Below the pieces are notes generated by a model. That model did not search any database. It was given only the letters and a program-made list of their open reading frames with translations, and was not told the origin of the DNA. Below are positions 1-9,648 of a DNA stretch of 18,126 nt, one piece after another. The stretch is from contig DJXD01000024.1 of the NCBI GenBank assembly GCA_002449585.1, forward strand, positions 1-18,126, given 5' to 3'. The stretch's first letter is position 1, and each line of letters begins with the position of its first letter. Made by a program: the position numbers and the translations under genes. Origin of the DNA: Ruminococcus sp. UBA7013. GTDB lineage: Bacteria; Bacillota; Clostridia; Oscillospirales; Ruminococcaceae.

Positions 1-1965
<1,965 letters not shown>

Positions 1966-1971
1966 TAAAAA

Positions 1972-2003
1972 CCCTGCTTCCATACGGGAGCAGGGGCTTT
2001 TTT
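1972..2003. terminator. Bidirectional rho-independent terminator between clpB and DUF4956 gene
   Basis: A hairpin pairs CCCTGCTTC (1972-1980) with GGAGCAGGG (1987-1995), with one T-G wobble and a 5-6 nt loop. A T-run follows on the plus strand (1998-2003), and an A-run precedes it (1967-1971), which gives a T-run on the minus strand. It lies 7 nt after the clpB stop and just before the stop of the convergent gene, so it can serve both. Confidence 0.9.
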
Positions 2004-2006
2004 ATT

Positions 2007-2711
2007 TTACTTATTAATTTCATATAATCTGTCTTCATAACGGAACAGAGTGAGTGTGATCGTCATGTTTCCGTTAAGTGTTCTCAGTTCATCAAGGAAT
2101 TTCTTCTGTTCTACATTATTGGGGAGCTGAATGCTGTAAATGCAATCAAACATAGATCCAAAATTTGTGGTTTTGACTCTGCGGAGTCTCCATGTAGAAG
2201 TATATTTATTCAGAACAGCATCAAAAAGGCCTTCATAATTCAGATTTTCCGGAACAGTAATTTTCAGCGTCATATCACTGGCCTTGGGTGCGGCATAATC
2301 GAGCATATTCAACACATACAGTACAATCGCCATAGCTACAAAGAAAATAATAGCCACTGCAATATAGCCTTTCCCAACAATCACGCCACTGGCCATTGCC
2401 ATGAAGACATAGCAGACATCTTTCGGATCTGCGGCAATACTTCTGAATCTTGTCAATGTGAAGACACCTGCCAGCGCAAGCCCTCCAGCTACCGTATCGA
2501 TCAGCATCAGCAAAACAGCGACAATAGGAGGAAGCATAATCAGGGTAATTGCATAGCTCTGTGCATAGCCTTCTTTTTTATGTGTTGCCATGTAAATCGC
2601 ACTGATGCCGAAGCCGATCAAAAGAGATGCTACCAGCACAGCGATGAATGTAACCGGCGTGAGAATCGTTCTCCCCGTCATATCATCATATTGAATCATA
2701 GAATCAAACAT
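2007..2711 (-). CDS. DUF4956 family membrane protein
   Basis: The 234-residue protein has three or four hydrophobic helices in its N-terminal 140 residues (about 18-42, 53-80, 100-140). The segment L-T-R-F-R-S-I-A-A-D-P-K-D (residues 86-98) followed by Y-V-F-M-A-M-A-S-G is the conserved core of DUF4956. Residues 145-234 form a soluble, probably cytosolic, alpha/beta tail. The biochemical function of the family is not known to me; it is recurrently found beside VTC-domain polymerase genes, as here. The start ATG lies only 2 nt after the stop of the upstream VTC gene, and its ribosome binding site (AAAGGAAG) is inside that gene's last codons, which indicates translational coupling and probably a joint function at the membrane. 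The gene ends at the shared bidirectional terminator. Confidence 0.85.
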   Translation of the reverse strand: MFDSMIQYDDMTGRTILTPVTFIAVLVASLLIGFGISAIYMATHKKEGYAQSYAITLIMLPPIVAVLLMLIDTVAGGLALAGVFTLTRFRSIAADPKDVCYVFMAMASGVIVGKGYIAVAIIFFVAMAIVLYVLNMLDYAAPKASDMTLKITVPENLNYEGLFDAVLNKYTSTWRLRRVKTTNFGSMFDCIYSIQLPNNVEQKKFLDELRTLNGNMTITLTLFRYEDRLYEINK

Positions 2712-2713
2712 TC

Positions 2714-3535
2714 TTACATACTTCCTTTCTGATACATCATATTCATGCTCTGGTTTTCTGTCTTGATAATTCTGGAAGAATTGGCCTGCATCGGGAGACG
2801 GCCTTCTTCATAGAGCTTGTTACGGACAAATCGCATATAGGCTCTTCCGTATTTAGAAAAGCTGATTTTATAAATTTGCAGTCTGGACATTGCCTCAGCG
2901 AGCCAAATGGGCATTGCACCGGCAATCTTAACTTCCATCAGTCTTTGGTTAGGAGCAATGATCTGTGCGCCATAGCTGGGAAGAGAAAGCGATAAGTCAT
3001 AGCGTCTTTCTGTGAGCTGTCTATCGAATGTCAGACGAAAATCAGGGTCATCTTTGCCAAAGAATGCGCTTCTCTGATAGCTGATATACTGCTTTGGCTT
3101 GATGTCATAATAAGAATTCATAAAAACATCGAGTTCACTGAAAATCTGTCTCTGAAGGTATTTGCTCATATCAACGGGCTTCTGTCTGTGGAGCATGTAA
3201 GCATCTGATTCAGCAAGTGTCAGGGTAACACGTCTTTTTGTGACAATGCCGTTGACTTTCTTCTTGATTTCCAGAAATACTTTATCATCCGGATTAGCCG
3301 GAGAGTAATAGCTTCTAAGACGGATTTTTTCTTTATAGCGGGGCTTTTCCAAAGAGGTACGAATGAGATAATCATCAGGGGTATCATAATACAGATTATA
3401 GATACCATAGTCTTTGCCACCGACACAGAATTTATCAGGGATCATATATTTATGAATTTCCACTAACAGTGCTTCATATTGTTCCATAGAAAGCATATAT
3501 TTAAGTTCTTTTCTCATAAATGTACTGATTGCCAT
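2714..3535 (-). CDS. VTC-domain polyphosphate polymerase-like protein
   Basis: This 273-residue protein matches the VTC (Vtc4-like) triphosphate-tunnel fold. It has R-K-E-L-K-Y at residues 8-13, Y-D-T-P at 50-53, P-R-Y-K-E-K-I-R-L-R-S-Y at 65-76, E-I-K-K-K at 89-93, Y-Q-R-S-A-F near 153, R-L-T-F-D-R at 167-172 and M-E-V-K at 200-203. These basic and acidic residues line the tunnel in yeast Vtc4, which makes polyphosphate from ATP; the Glu of M-E-V-K corresponds to a metal ligand. I chose the ATG at 3533-3535 because AAAGGAG sits 8 nt upstream. A longer open frame to 3568 adds 11 residues without a ribosome binding site and without homology. The SPX and membrane domains of eukaryotic VTC are absent, and the coupled DUF4956 gene probably supplies the membrane part. 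The true product in bacteria is uncertain. Confidence 0.87.
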   Translation of the reverse strand: MAISTFMRKELKYMLSMEQYEALLVEIHKYMIPDKFCVGGKDYGIYNLYYDTPDDYLIRTSLEKPRYKEKIRLRSYYSPANPDDKVFLEIKKKVNGIVTKRRVTLTLAESDAYMLHRQKPVDMSKYLQRQIFSELDVFMNSYYDIKPKQYISYQRSAFFGKDDPDFRLTFDRQLTERRYDLSLSLPSYGAQIIAPNQRLMEVKIAGAMPIWLAEAMSRLQIYKISFSKYGRAYMRFVRNKLYEEGRLPMQANSSRIIKTENQSMNMMYQKGSM

Positions 3536-3563
3536 AATGAAAACTCCTTTACAATAAATTTCC

Positions 3564-3634
3564 TGCATGTTTCCGCAGCTGATATTGTTATCTTATCTTA
3601 TGCATGTTTACGGATTGTTGCAGAAGTGTTTCCG
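3564..3634. repeat. Three short direct repeats TGTTTMCG in the VTC operon leader
   Basis: TGTTTCCG occurs at 3568-3575, TGTTTACG at 3605-3612 and TGTTTCCG at 3627-3634. The first two copies extend leftward to TGCATGTTTMCG (3564-3575 and 3601-3612). They lie between the VTC start codon and the candidate -10, spaced 37 and 22 bp apart. A regulator-binding role is inference. Confidence 0.5.
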
Positions 3635-3653
3635 TTTTGTTAAATCATTCAGA

Positions 3654-3680
3654 TTTGATTGCTGTTGTTTGATTACAGTT
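3654..3680. repeat. Two tandem 13-bp units upstream of the VTC operon
   Basis: TTTGATTGCTGTT (3654-3666) and TTTGATTACAGTT (3668-3680) match at 11 of 13 positions, with a 14-bp period. They lie immediately downstream, in the minus sense, of the candidate -10 at 3683-3688, where they would span the transcription start. Confidence 0.5.
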
Positions 3681-3682
3681 TT

Positions 3683-3688
3683 ATTATA
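3683..3688 (-). promoter_or_regulatory. Possible -10 element of the VTC-DUF4956 operon
   Basis: On the minus strand this is a perfect TATAAT, about 150 nt upstream of the VTC start codon. No good TTGACA-like -35 lies 16-18 nt further upstream, so the assignment is weak. If it is real, the operon has an unusually long leader of about 140 nt that carries the repeats at 3564-3634. Confidence 0.35.
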
Positions 3689-3801
3689 AAGCTTCTGTCT
3701 TAAAATAAGCTTAAAGTTTTATAAATATTTAAATTTTTATTTTGATTTTCCTGATTTTTGTGCAAATTGCATAAATCAAGATTTTAAAATATACTATCAG
3801 T

Positions 3802-3861
3802 ATTAAATAAATCAGAAATAAATGGTTGAGATTCTGCCGGAAATCACTGATTGTATTTAAT
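3802..3861. repeat. Imperfect long inverted repeat upstream of the GH9 gene
   Basis: ATTAAATAAATCAG (3802-3815) is the reverse complement of CTGATTGTATTTAAT (3847-3861) except for one extra G in the right arm. The arms are 31 nt apart. The repeat sits about 50-110 bp upstream of the GH9 -35 box and is not followed by a T-run, so it is not a terminator. It could be a paired operator or simply a product of AT-rich composition. Confidence 0.4.
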
Positions 3862-3913
3862 TTCAATAAATTTTTCGGCAATTTTACAAATTTGAATTTT
3901 ATGTGAAATTTTC

Positions 3914-3942
3914 TTGACAATTTTTTGAAGATGAATTATAAT
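3914..3942 (+). promoter_or_regulatory. Sigma-A promoter of the GH9 cellulase gene
   Basis: A consensus TTGACA (3914-3919) is separated by exactly 17 bp from TATAAT (3937-3942). The predicted start near 3949 gives a leader of about 32 nt, which ends in a GGGAGG ribosome binding site (3964-3969) 11 nt before the ATG at 3981. Confidence 0.88.
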
Positions 3943-3980
3943 AAAATTATACGAAATATTTTAGGGAGGTATCTAATAAA

Positions 3981-6635
3981 ATGAAGGAGAAAAAATTAAG
4001 CCGTCGGCTGCTGGCAGCATTAGCCGGGCTGGCAGTGCTGACATCTGCTATCCCTGTTTATGCTGCGGATGCTGATCCAGAAGAGAAAATATTTCCAGAA
4101 TCTGTGGAAGCTGTAGATGTTAATTTTGCCAAGGCTTTGCAATTATCTCTGTATTTCTATGACGCAAATAAATGCGGTTCGGGAATCACTGGCGGAAATC
4201 TTGAATGGCGTGGCGATTGTCATACAGAAGATGCCGCTGTGCCGCTGATTCCTATGACAGAACAGAAAAAAGGTACAAATCTGTCACAGAAATTTATCGA
4301 TCAGCATAGAGATATTTTAGATCCGGATGGCGATGGAACGATTGATGTAGCCGGAGGAATGCATGATGCCGGTGACTGCGTCAAATTCTGTCTGCCTGGC
4401 AGTTATGCCGCTTCTACACTCGGCTGGGGTTATTATGAATTCCGTGATGCTTATGTCGATGCTGGTCAGCAGTGGCATATTGAGGATATTCTTCATTGGT
4501 TTAATGATTATTATCTCAAGTGCCTGTATTATGATGAAAATGGCGATGTTCTGGCGTTCTGCTATCAGGTCGGAGAAGGAAATATTGATCATAATTATTG
4601 GCTGACACCAGAACTCCAGAATGAAAATTTGCTTGATTTCGCAAGACCTGCCTATTTTGCAACAGAAGAAACGCCTGCTTCTGATATGTGTGCAGGGGTA
4701 GCCGCTTCTCTAGCAGTTAATTATCTGAATTTCAAGGACACTGAACCTGAATATGCTAAAGAATGCTTGAACGGAGCGTTAAAATTATATGAATTCGCCG
4801 TGAAAACACATTCCGAAGAAGGACAGACAAATTCTGACGGCAAACAGGCCGGAAAACAGGATTATGATCCAGATGATCCCGATGCTGTCAATGCAGGAGC
4901 AGAAAATTCTAGTATGGTTGTCACATCTCTTGGCTATGACGGCGGATTTTATACATCCAGCTATGATTATGATGAACTTGCCTGGGCAGCTGTCTGGCTT
5001 TATGAGTGCACTGGCGAATGGAATTATATTGATGATATTATTCATGTCAATGAAGATATTACCGGAGATATGGGCGCACATCCTTATACTGGCTATATCA
5101 AAAGAATTATTAAAGACACTGGAAACTGCTGGCAAAATATCTGGGTACATTGCTGGGATACTGTCTGGGGTGGTGTATTCGCAAAATTAGCACCTATTAC
5201 AAATTGTTCCCGTGATTGGTATATTTTCAGATGGAATCTTGAATTCTGGTCAGGTATGTCTCCGGCAGATGCCGCAAAAGCAACAGGTCTCCCTGCCGCT
5301 GTGACAGCACATAAAAATTTTGGTATGGATGATGAAGTTTGGAATACTTCTATCACTGCTGATCAGATCAAAGATCTGCCGGAAGAAGATGGGGCTTGGC
5401 TTAAAAAAACGCCTGCCGGATTCGGAATGCTTAATGATTATGGTTCAGCACGTTATGATACCGCTGCACAGCTGGAAGCATTGGTTTATGCAAAAGAAAC
5501 CGGAGATATGACTTTTGCTGATTGGGCACAGGGACAAATGTCTTATATCATGGGTAATAATCCTATGGGACGCTCTTATATTGTGGGCTATGATCTGGAA
5601 AATGGTGCTTGCCATCCGCATCACAGAGCGGCGCACGGATCTACAACGCTGAATATGGATGATCCTGAAGATCAAACCCATGTACTTTGGGGCGCACTGG
5701 TCGGAGGGCCTGATGCAGATGATTGGCACAGAGATCAGACAAAAGATTATATTTATAATGAAGTTGCTGTAGATTATAATGCTGGATTTGTCGGCGCATG
5801 TGCCGGATTATATCAATATTTCGGCAAAGATGCAGGCGATCAGCCTGAGGCAGATTTTCCCCCATCAGAAGAAAGCCTTAAAGGAAAAATAGAGGAATTC
5901 ACGCTGAAAGCCGCTGTTGGTCAAGAGGATAACATGGCTACACAGGTTTTAATCGAAATTGCAAATTTGACATCTCAGCCGCCTCGATATCTGGATGATA
6001 TTAAAGTAAGATATTATTTTAATATTTCAGAACTGCTCAAAAATGGCCAGAGTATTAAAAATATTGAAGTCCGTCCTGATTATGACGAAATGAAATCTAA
6101 TTCTGATGCGAAGCATGAAGTAACTTATGATTTAGTACAGTATAATGATGCCGGAGACTGCTATATTGAACTTAACTGGAAAGATTATGAATTTTATGGA
6201 GATCTGCAATATCAGTTTGCATTGATGGATACCACACAGAATGCAGAATATACATTCATATGGGATGCTTCTAATGATTACAGCAGAAAAGCCATTAAAA
6301 CCGCTTCTGAGCTGGGAATGGAACTGAATGAAGCACCACAGCTGACGAATGCAATCACAATGTATGTCAATGATCAGCTAGTATGGGGAACACCTCCGGA
6401 AGGGGCAGAAACAACAGTTTCTATTGACTGGGGTGATGCCAATTGTGATGGCCAGACTAATATTATGGATATTATTTTATTGAATAAAGCCATCTATGGC
6501 AAAGCAGTACTGACGGAACAGGGTCTGAAAAATGCAGATGTGAATCAGAATCAGAAACCGGATGCATCTGATTCTCTGAATATTATGAAATTGATTATTA
6601 AGCTTCTTGATCGTTCCAATTTTCCGATTGTATAA
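3981..6635 (+). CDS. Dockerin-bearing GH9 cellulase (signal peptide-GH9-CBM3-dockerin)
   Basis: The 884-residue secreted enzyme hydrolyses beta-1,4-glucan. Its signal peptide ends near V-Y-A (residue 28). The GH9 catalytic module spans about 47-620. D-A-G-D at 129-132 carries the nucleophilic water-activating Asp pair, and C-H-P-H-H-R at 544-549 is the conserved His/Arg region. Y-N-E-V-A-V-D-Y-N-A-G-F at 592-603 carries the acid Glu594. Residues about 634-800 form a CBM3-like module (K-V-R-Y-Y-F), the GH9-CBM3c layout typical of processive endoglucanases. The C-terminal dockerin (818-878) has two EF-hand-like loops: D819, N821, D823, N827, D830 and D853, N855, N857, D861, D864. The usual His after D-A-G-D is Cys133, and the module is rich in cysteines. 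The gene has its own promoter and terminator. Whether the enzyme is processive cannot be read from the sequence. Confidence 0.94.
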   Translation: MKEKKLSRRLLAALAGLAVLTSAIPVYAADADPEEKIFPESVEAVDVNFAKALQLSLYFYDANKCGSGITGGNLEWRGDCHTEDAAVPLIPMTEQKKGTNLSQKFIDQHRDILDPDGDGTIDVAGGMHDAGDCVKFCLPGSYAASTLGWGYYEFRDAYVDAGQQWHIEDILHWFNDYYLKCLYYDENGDVLAFCYQVGEGNIDHNYWLTPELQNENLLDFARPAYFATEETPASDMCAGVAASLAVNYLNFKDTEPEYAKECLNGALKLYEFAVKTHSEEGQTNSDGKQAGKQDYDPDDPDAVNAGAENSSMVVTSLGYDGGFYTSSYDYDELAWAAVWLYECTGEWNYIDDIIHVNEDITGDMGAHPYTGYIKRIIKDTGNCWQNIWVHCWDTVWGGVFAKLAPITNCSRDWYIFRWNLEFWSGMSPADAAKATGLPAAVTAHKNFGMDDEVWNTSITADQIKDLPEEDGAWLKKTPAGFGMLNDYGSARYDTAAQLEALVYAKETGDMTFADWAQGQMSYIMGNNPMGRSYIVGYDLENGACHPHHRAAHGSTTLNMDDPEDQTHVLWGALVGGPDADDWHRDQTKDYIYNEVAVDYNAGFVGACAGLYQYFGKDAGDQPEADFPPSEESLKGKIEEFTLKAAVGQEDNMATQVLIEIANLTSQPPRYLDDIKVRYYFNISELLKNGQSIKNIEVRPDYDEMKSNSDAKHEVTYDLVQYNDAGDCYIELNWKDYEFYGDLQYQFALMDTTQNAEYTFIWDASNDYSRKAIKTASELGMELNEAPQLTNAITMYVNDQLVWGTPPEGAETTVSIDWGDANCDGQTNIMDIILLNKAIYGKAVLTEQGLKNADVNQNQKPDASDSLNIMKLIIKLLDRSNFPIV

Positions 6636-6643
6636 AAAATCAA

Positions 6644-6680
6644 AAATTCCTCCCTATCAGATAGGGAAGGAATTTTATTT
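6644..6680 (+). terminator. Rho-independent terminator after the GH9 gene
   Basis: AAATTCCTCCCTAT (6644-6657) pairs with ATAGGGAAGGAATTT (6661-6675) around a 3-nt loop, with one bulged base. A T-rich tail (TTTTATTTTATTTTT) follows. It starts 9 nt after the GH9 stop and separates GH9 from the GH43 promoter. Confidence 0.88.
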
Positions 6681-6729
6681 TATTTTTGAATTTATTCATA
6701 AAAAATTAAGATTTTTTTCAAAATAAATA

Positions 6730-6758
6730 TTGAATTTTCTGTGAATATATGATATGAT
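6730..6758 (+). promoter_or_regulatory. Promoter of the GH43 arabinanase gene
   Basis: TTGAAT (6730-6735) lies 17 bp from TATGAT (6753-6758). The sequence from the -10 onward (TATGATAAAATTATA) matches the GH9 promoter at 14 of 15 positions. The predicted leader is about 33 nt, with an AGGAGA ribosome binding site (6785-6790) before the ATG at 6798. Confidence 0.75.
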
Positions 6759-6797
6759 AAAATTATATTAATTAAATTTTCATCAGGAGAATGTGCT

Positions 6798-9602
6798 ATG
6801 AAAAAAAGATTTTTGCAAAAAACAGCCGGTATCATGACAGCCGCTTGTATGCTGTTCTGCTCTAGGCTTGTGCTTCCGGCAGATGCCGCCTATGCACGTG
6901 TTGGCGTACATGATCCATCAATCTATAAATTGAAAGATGGTAGCTATTATATTATCGGTTCGCATCTGGCGGCCGCCCGGTCTAATGATCTTATGAACTG
7001 GACTATGACAGCTAATTCTGAACAGGGTACTAAAAATACAACGTTTTTTAAAGATATTTATACAGATCTGGCTGTTCCAAATGCATGGTCAAATACTTCT
7101 GCTAATTATGATCTGTCCGGAAATCTCTGGGCACCGGATATTGTCTGGAATGAAAATTTGCAAAAGTATTGCATGTATCTCAGTGTAAATGGCGATGATT
7201 GGCATTCTTCTATTGTGATGTGTACCGCAGATGATATTGATGGCCCTTATACTTATGTGGATACAATCGTATATTCCGGATTTGAAACAAAACCTGCAAA
7301 TGCTGCAAATAGCTATAAAAATACAGATGTTGAAAAAGTACTTGGAAATAATCCGGATCTGAGCAGATATCTCACTTCCGCAGGCCGCTGGAATGCAGAA
7401 TATGGTACAAATGCGATTGATCCGTGTACTTTCTATGATGAAGCTGGTAATCTGAAAATGGTTTATGGCTCATGGTTCGGCGGAATCTATATGCTGGATC
7501 TGGATGAGAAAACAGGGCTTCGTGATTATACTGTTACTTATCCAACTGTAGACTCTGGTACTAATAAATCTGATGCCTATCTTGGAAAGAAATTAGCTGG
7601 AGGACATTGGGCATCCGGTGAAGGGCCTTATATTGAATATATGACAAATCCAGCAACGGGAAAAGGCTATTATTATTTATTCCTGTCCTATGGTTATTTT
7701 AATAATAAAGGCGGCTATAATATGCGCATTTTCCGTAGTGAAACACCAGAAGGCCCTTATCTGGATGAAAACGGAAATTCTGCTTTCTATGAAACAGTGA
7801 CAGGTGATAGCAATACCGCCGGAAATATCGGCGAACGCTTGATGAGCAATTATCAGTGGTCATGCAATGACAGGCCAAATACTGCACAAGGTCATAATTC
7901 TGCCCTTCTGGATGATGACGGAAAATTATTTGTAATTTATCATAATAAATTTGATGATCAATATGGCTTTCATGAGGTGCGTGTGCATCAGCTGATCATG
8001 AATGAAGATGATTGGATCACAGCCGCACCTTATGAATATTCAGGAGAAAGCATTTCAGAAAAAGGGCATACTCTCGAAGCTGTGACAGGTGATTATGAAC
8101 TGATCTGGCATAATCCAAATCAGAAATTTGTCAATGAAAAATCTGCCGATGTGGAAAAGCCGATTCAGATTACACTCAATGCAGATGGTTCAGTCACTGG
8201 AGATATTTCCGCAACATGGGAAATGACAGACGGAACGCCTTATATGAGTTTTACTTGGGGCGGTGTCACCTATAAAGGCGCATTCTTAGTGCAGAATGAT
8301 GAAGCAGAAACACCTGTTAAAAAAATGACATTTACGGCGACAGGTATTAATATTTGCATCTGGGGAAGCAAGAAAGAAGCCTATGACATGACAAAAGATC
8401 TGATCAATCGAACAGGTACAGGCAAGCTTTCTTATCAGGAACATATTTCTACAGAAAATCGGCATTCTGTCAAGATCGGTGATACTAGTCTGCTCAGCGG
8501 CGTATCTTATTATATCACCAGCAAATTCAATGGAAAATCTTTGGATCTGACAGATGGTAATACAGATGATGGCACAAATATTCAGCAATGGACACTGAGC
8601 GGCGGCAGTCATCAGGAATGGCAGATTCTTTCCACTGAAAATGGCTATTGCCGGATCGTATCTATGAAAGATCCAAAAAAAGCCCTGACCGTGACGGATG
8701 GTAATATTGAATTAACAACTTATACCGGCGCAGATAATCAGCAATTCAAATTGATTCTGAATAAAGGCTATTATGGCATTGTTTCAAAATCATCAGCAGA
8801 AAAATCCGGATTGGATGTATTTGGCTGGAGTGAAGAAAATGGCGGCAATATTGCTGAATATGAATATTGGGGCGGTGATTGTCAGCTTTGGAAGATTGCA
8901 CCTGTTTATCCGGAAGCAAATGAAAATTCTTATAGTTTCCGGAGTGTCAATAGTGGGCTGTGGCTTTCAGCTGATGGCGAAAACAGTGCCATTCAGGATA
9001 GTAAAGAAACCGCTTGGACATTGACAAAAACAGATGATGATTATTATATGATCTCGACAAATGGAAAAGCTCTTACAGTACAGGATGCCAGCGCAGAAAA
9101 TGGCAAAGATATTTATCTTTCTGATCTGACGGGAGATATTTCACAGAAATTTAGTCTTTATGCCAATCAAGATGGATCTTATTCTGTTTTAACAGCTGCT
9201 TCTGAGAAATCCGCTTGCTTCGATGTTTATGGCATCAGTCAGGATGTGGGTGCAAATATCTGTCAATGGAATTATTGGGGCGGAGCTGGTCAGAGCTGGG
9301 TATTGACCCCCTTAGAGGCAGAATCTCCCGATAATCAAGAGCCTTCTACAGAAGAAACAACGGAAACAACAGAGCCTGAAACCGAACCGGAAAAAACAGT
9401 GTACGGCGATGTCAATGAAGATGGCAGTATCAATATCATGGATATTATTTTACTGAATAAGGCGATATATGGAAAAGCTGTTTTAACAGAACAGGGTCAA
9501 AAAAATGCCGATGTCGATAACAGCGGCCGCCCTGATTCTTCTGATTCTTTGAATATTATGAAATATATTGTCAAACTGCTGAAAGAATTTCCAGTTGTCT
9601 GA
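6798..9602 (+). CDS. Dockerin-bearing GH43 endo-alpha-1,5-L-arabinanase with two ricin-type modules
   Basis: The 934-residue exported enzyme is predicted to cut alpha-1,5-arabinan, the pectin side chain. The signal peptide ends near residue 30. The five-bladed GH43 domain (about 33-415) has the triad Asp39 (V-H-D-P, base), Asp208 (I-D-P, pKa modulator) and Glu275 (S-G-E-G-P, acid). His366 (G-H-N-S) matches the metal-ligand His of arabinanases. Residues about 420-525 fit the beta-barrel GH43 C-terminal domain of two-domain arabinanases such as Bacillus Abn2. Two ricin-B (CBM13-like) modules follow (about 565-702 and 710-840) with Q-x-W/F motifs (Q-Q-W, Q-E-W, C-Q-L-W, C-Q-W, Q-S-W). A Thr/Glu/Pro linker (842-867) leads to a dockerin (869-928) with D871, N873, D875, N879, D882 and D905, D907, S909, D913, D916. 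The start follows a good ribosome binding site; an ATG at 6791 is out of frame. Confidence 0.92.
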   Translation: MKKRFLQKTAGIMTAACMLFCSRLVLPADAAYARVGVHDPSIYKLKDGSYYIIGSHLAAARSNDLMNWTMTANSEQGTKNTTFFKDIYTDLAVPNAWSNTSANYDLSGNLWAPDIVWNENLQKYCMYLSVNGDDWHSSIVMCTADDIDGPYTYVDTIVYSGFETKPANAANSYKNTDVEKVLGNNPDLSRYLTSAGRWNAEYGTNAIDPCTFYDEAGNLKMVYGSWFGGIYMLDLDEKTGLRDYTVTYPTVDSGTNKSDAYLGKKLAGGHWASGEGPYIEYMTNPATGKGYYYLFLSYGYFNNKGGYNMRIFRSETPEGPYLDENGNSAFYETVTGDSNTAGNIGERLMSNYQWSCNDRPNTAQGHNSALLDDDGKLFVIYHNKFDDQYGFHEVRVHQLIMNEDDWITAAPYEYSGESISEKGHTLEAVTGDYELIWHNPNQKFVNEKSADVEKPIQITLNADGSVTGDISATWEMTDGTPYMSFTWGGVTYKGAFLVQNDEAETPVKKMTFTATGINICIWGSKKEAYDMTKDLINRTGTGKLSYQEHISTENRHSVKIGDTSLLSGVSYYITSKFNGKSLDLTDGNTDDGTNIQQWTLSGGSHQEWQILSTENGYCRIVSMKDPKKALTVTDGNIELTTYTGADNQQFKLILNKGYYGIVSKSSAEKSGLDVFGWSEENGGNIAEYEYWGGDCQLWKIAPVYPEANENSYSFRSVNSGLWLSADGENSAIQDSKETAWTLTKTDDDYYMISTNGKALTVQDASAENGKDIYLSDLTGDISQKFSLYANQDGSYSVLTAASEKSACFDVYGISQDVGANICQWNYWGGAGQSWVLTPLEAESPDNQEPSTEETTETTEPETEPEKTVYGDVNEDGSINIMDIILLNKAIYGKAVLTEQGQKNADVDNSGRPDSSDSLNIMKYIVKLLKEFPVV

Positions 9603-9607
9603 AAAAA

Positions 9608-9642
9608 ACTGCCGTCCTTTTATGGGCGGCAGTCAATTTTTT
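9608..9642. terminator. Bidirectional terminator between GH43 and the lipoprotein gene
   Basis: ACTGCCGTCC (9608-9617) pairs with GGGCGGCAGT (9624-9633) around TTTTAT, a 10-bp GC-rich stem with one T-G wobble. On the plus strand a T-run follows four bases later. On the minus strand the stem is followed directly by seven T. The two convergent stop codons lie at 9602 and 9649. Confidence 0.92.
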
Positions 9643-9648
9643 ATTGGA

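Larger units (their letters stand above)
3536..3980. other. AT-rich divergent intergenic region (VTC operon / GH9 gene)
   Basis: No convincing gene lies in these 445 bp. The left part should be the leader and promoter of the VTC operon. It holds three copies of TGTTTMCG and a 14-bp-period tandem repeat. The middle (about 3720-3910) is extremely AT-rich and holds an imperfect inverted repeat. The right end holds the GH9 promoter and ribosome binding site. The one small open frame in it (minus strand, 3729-3920) is low-complexity Lys/Ile/Phe and is not credible. Confidence 0.8.

Noticed and set aside
3729..3920. Small minus-strand gene in the VTC-GH9 intergenic region
   Set aside because: The product is low-complexity Lys/Ile/Phe as expected from AT-rich DNA, and no ribosome binding site precedes it.
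6798..6815. A-run after the GH43 start codon as a phase-variable tract
   Set aside because: Seven A from Lys-Lys-Arg codons is normal in signal peptide starts, and the gene is intact.
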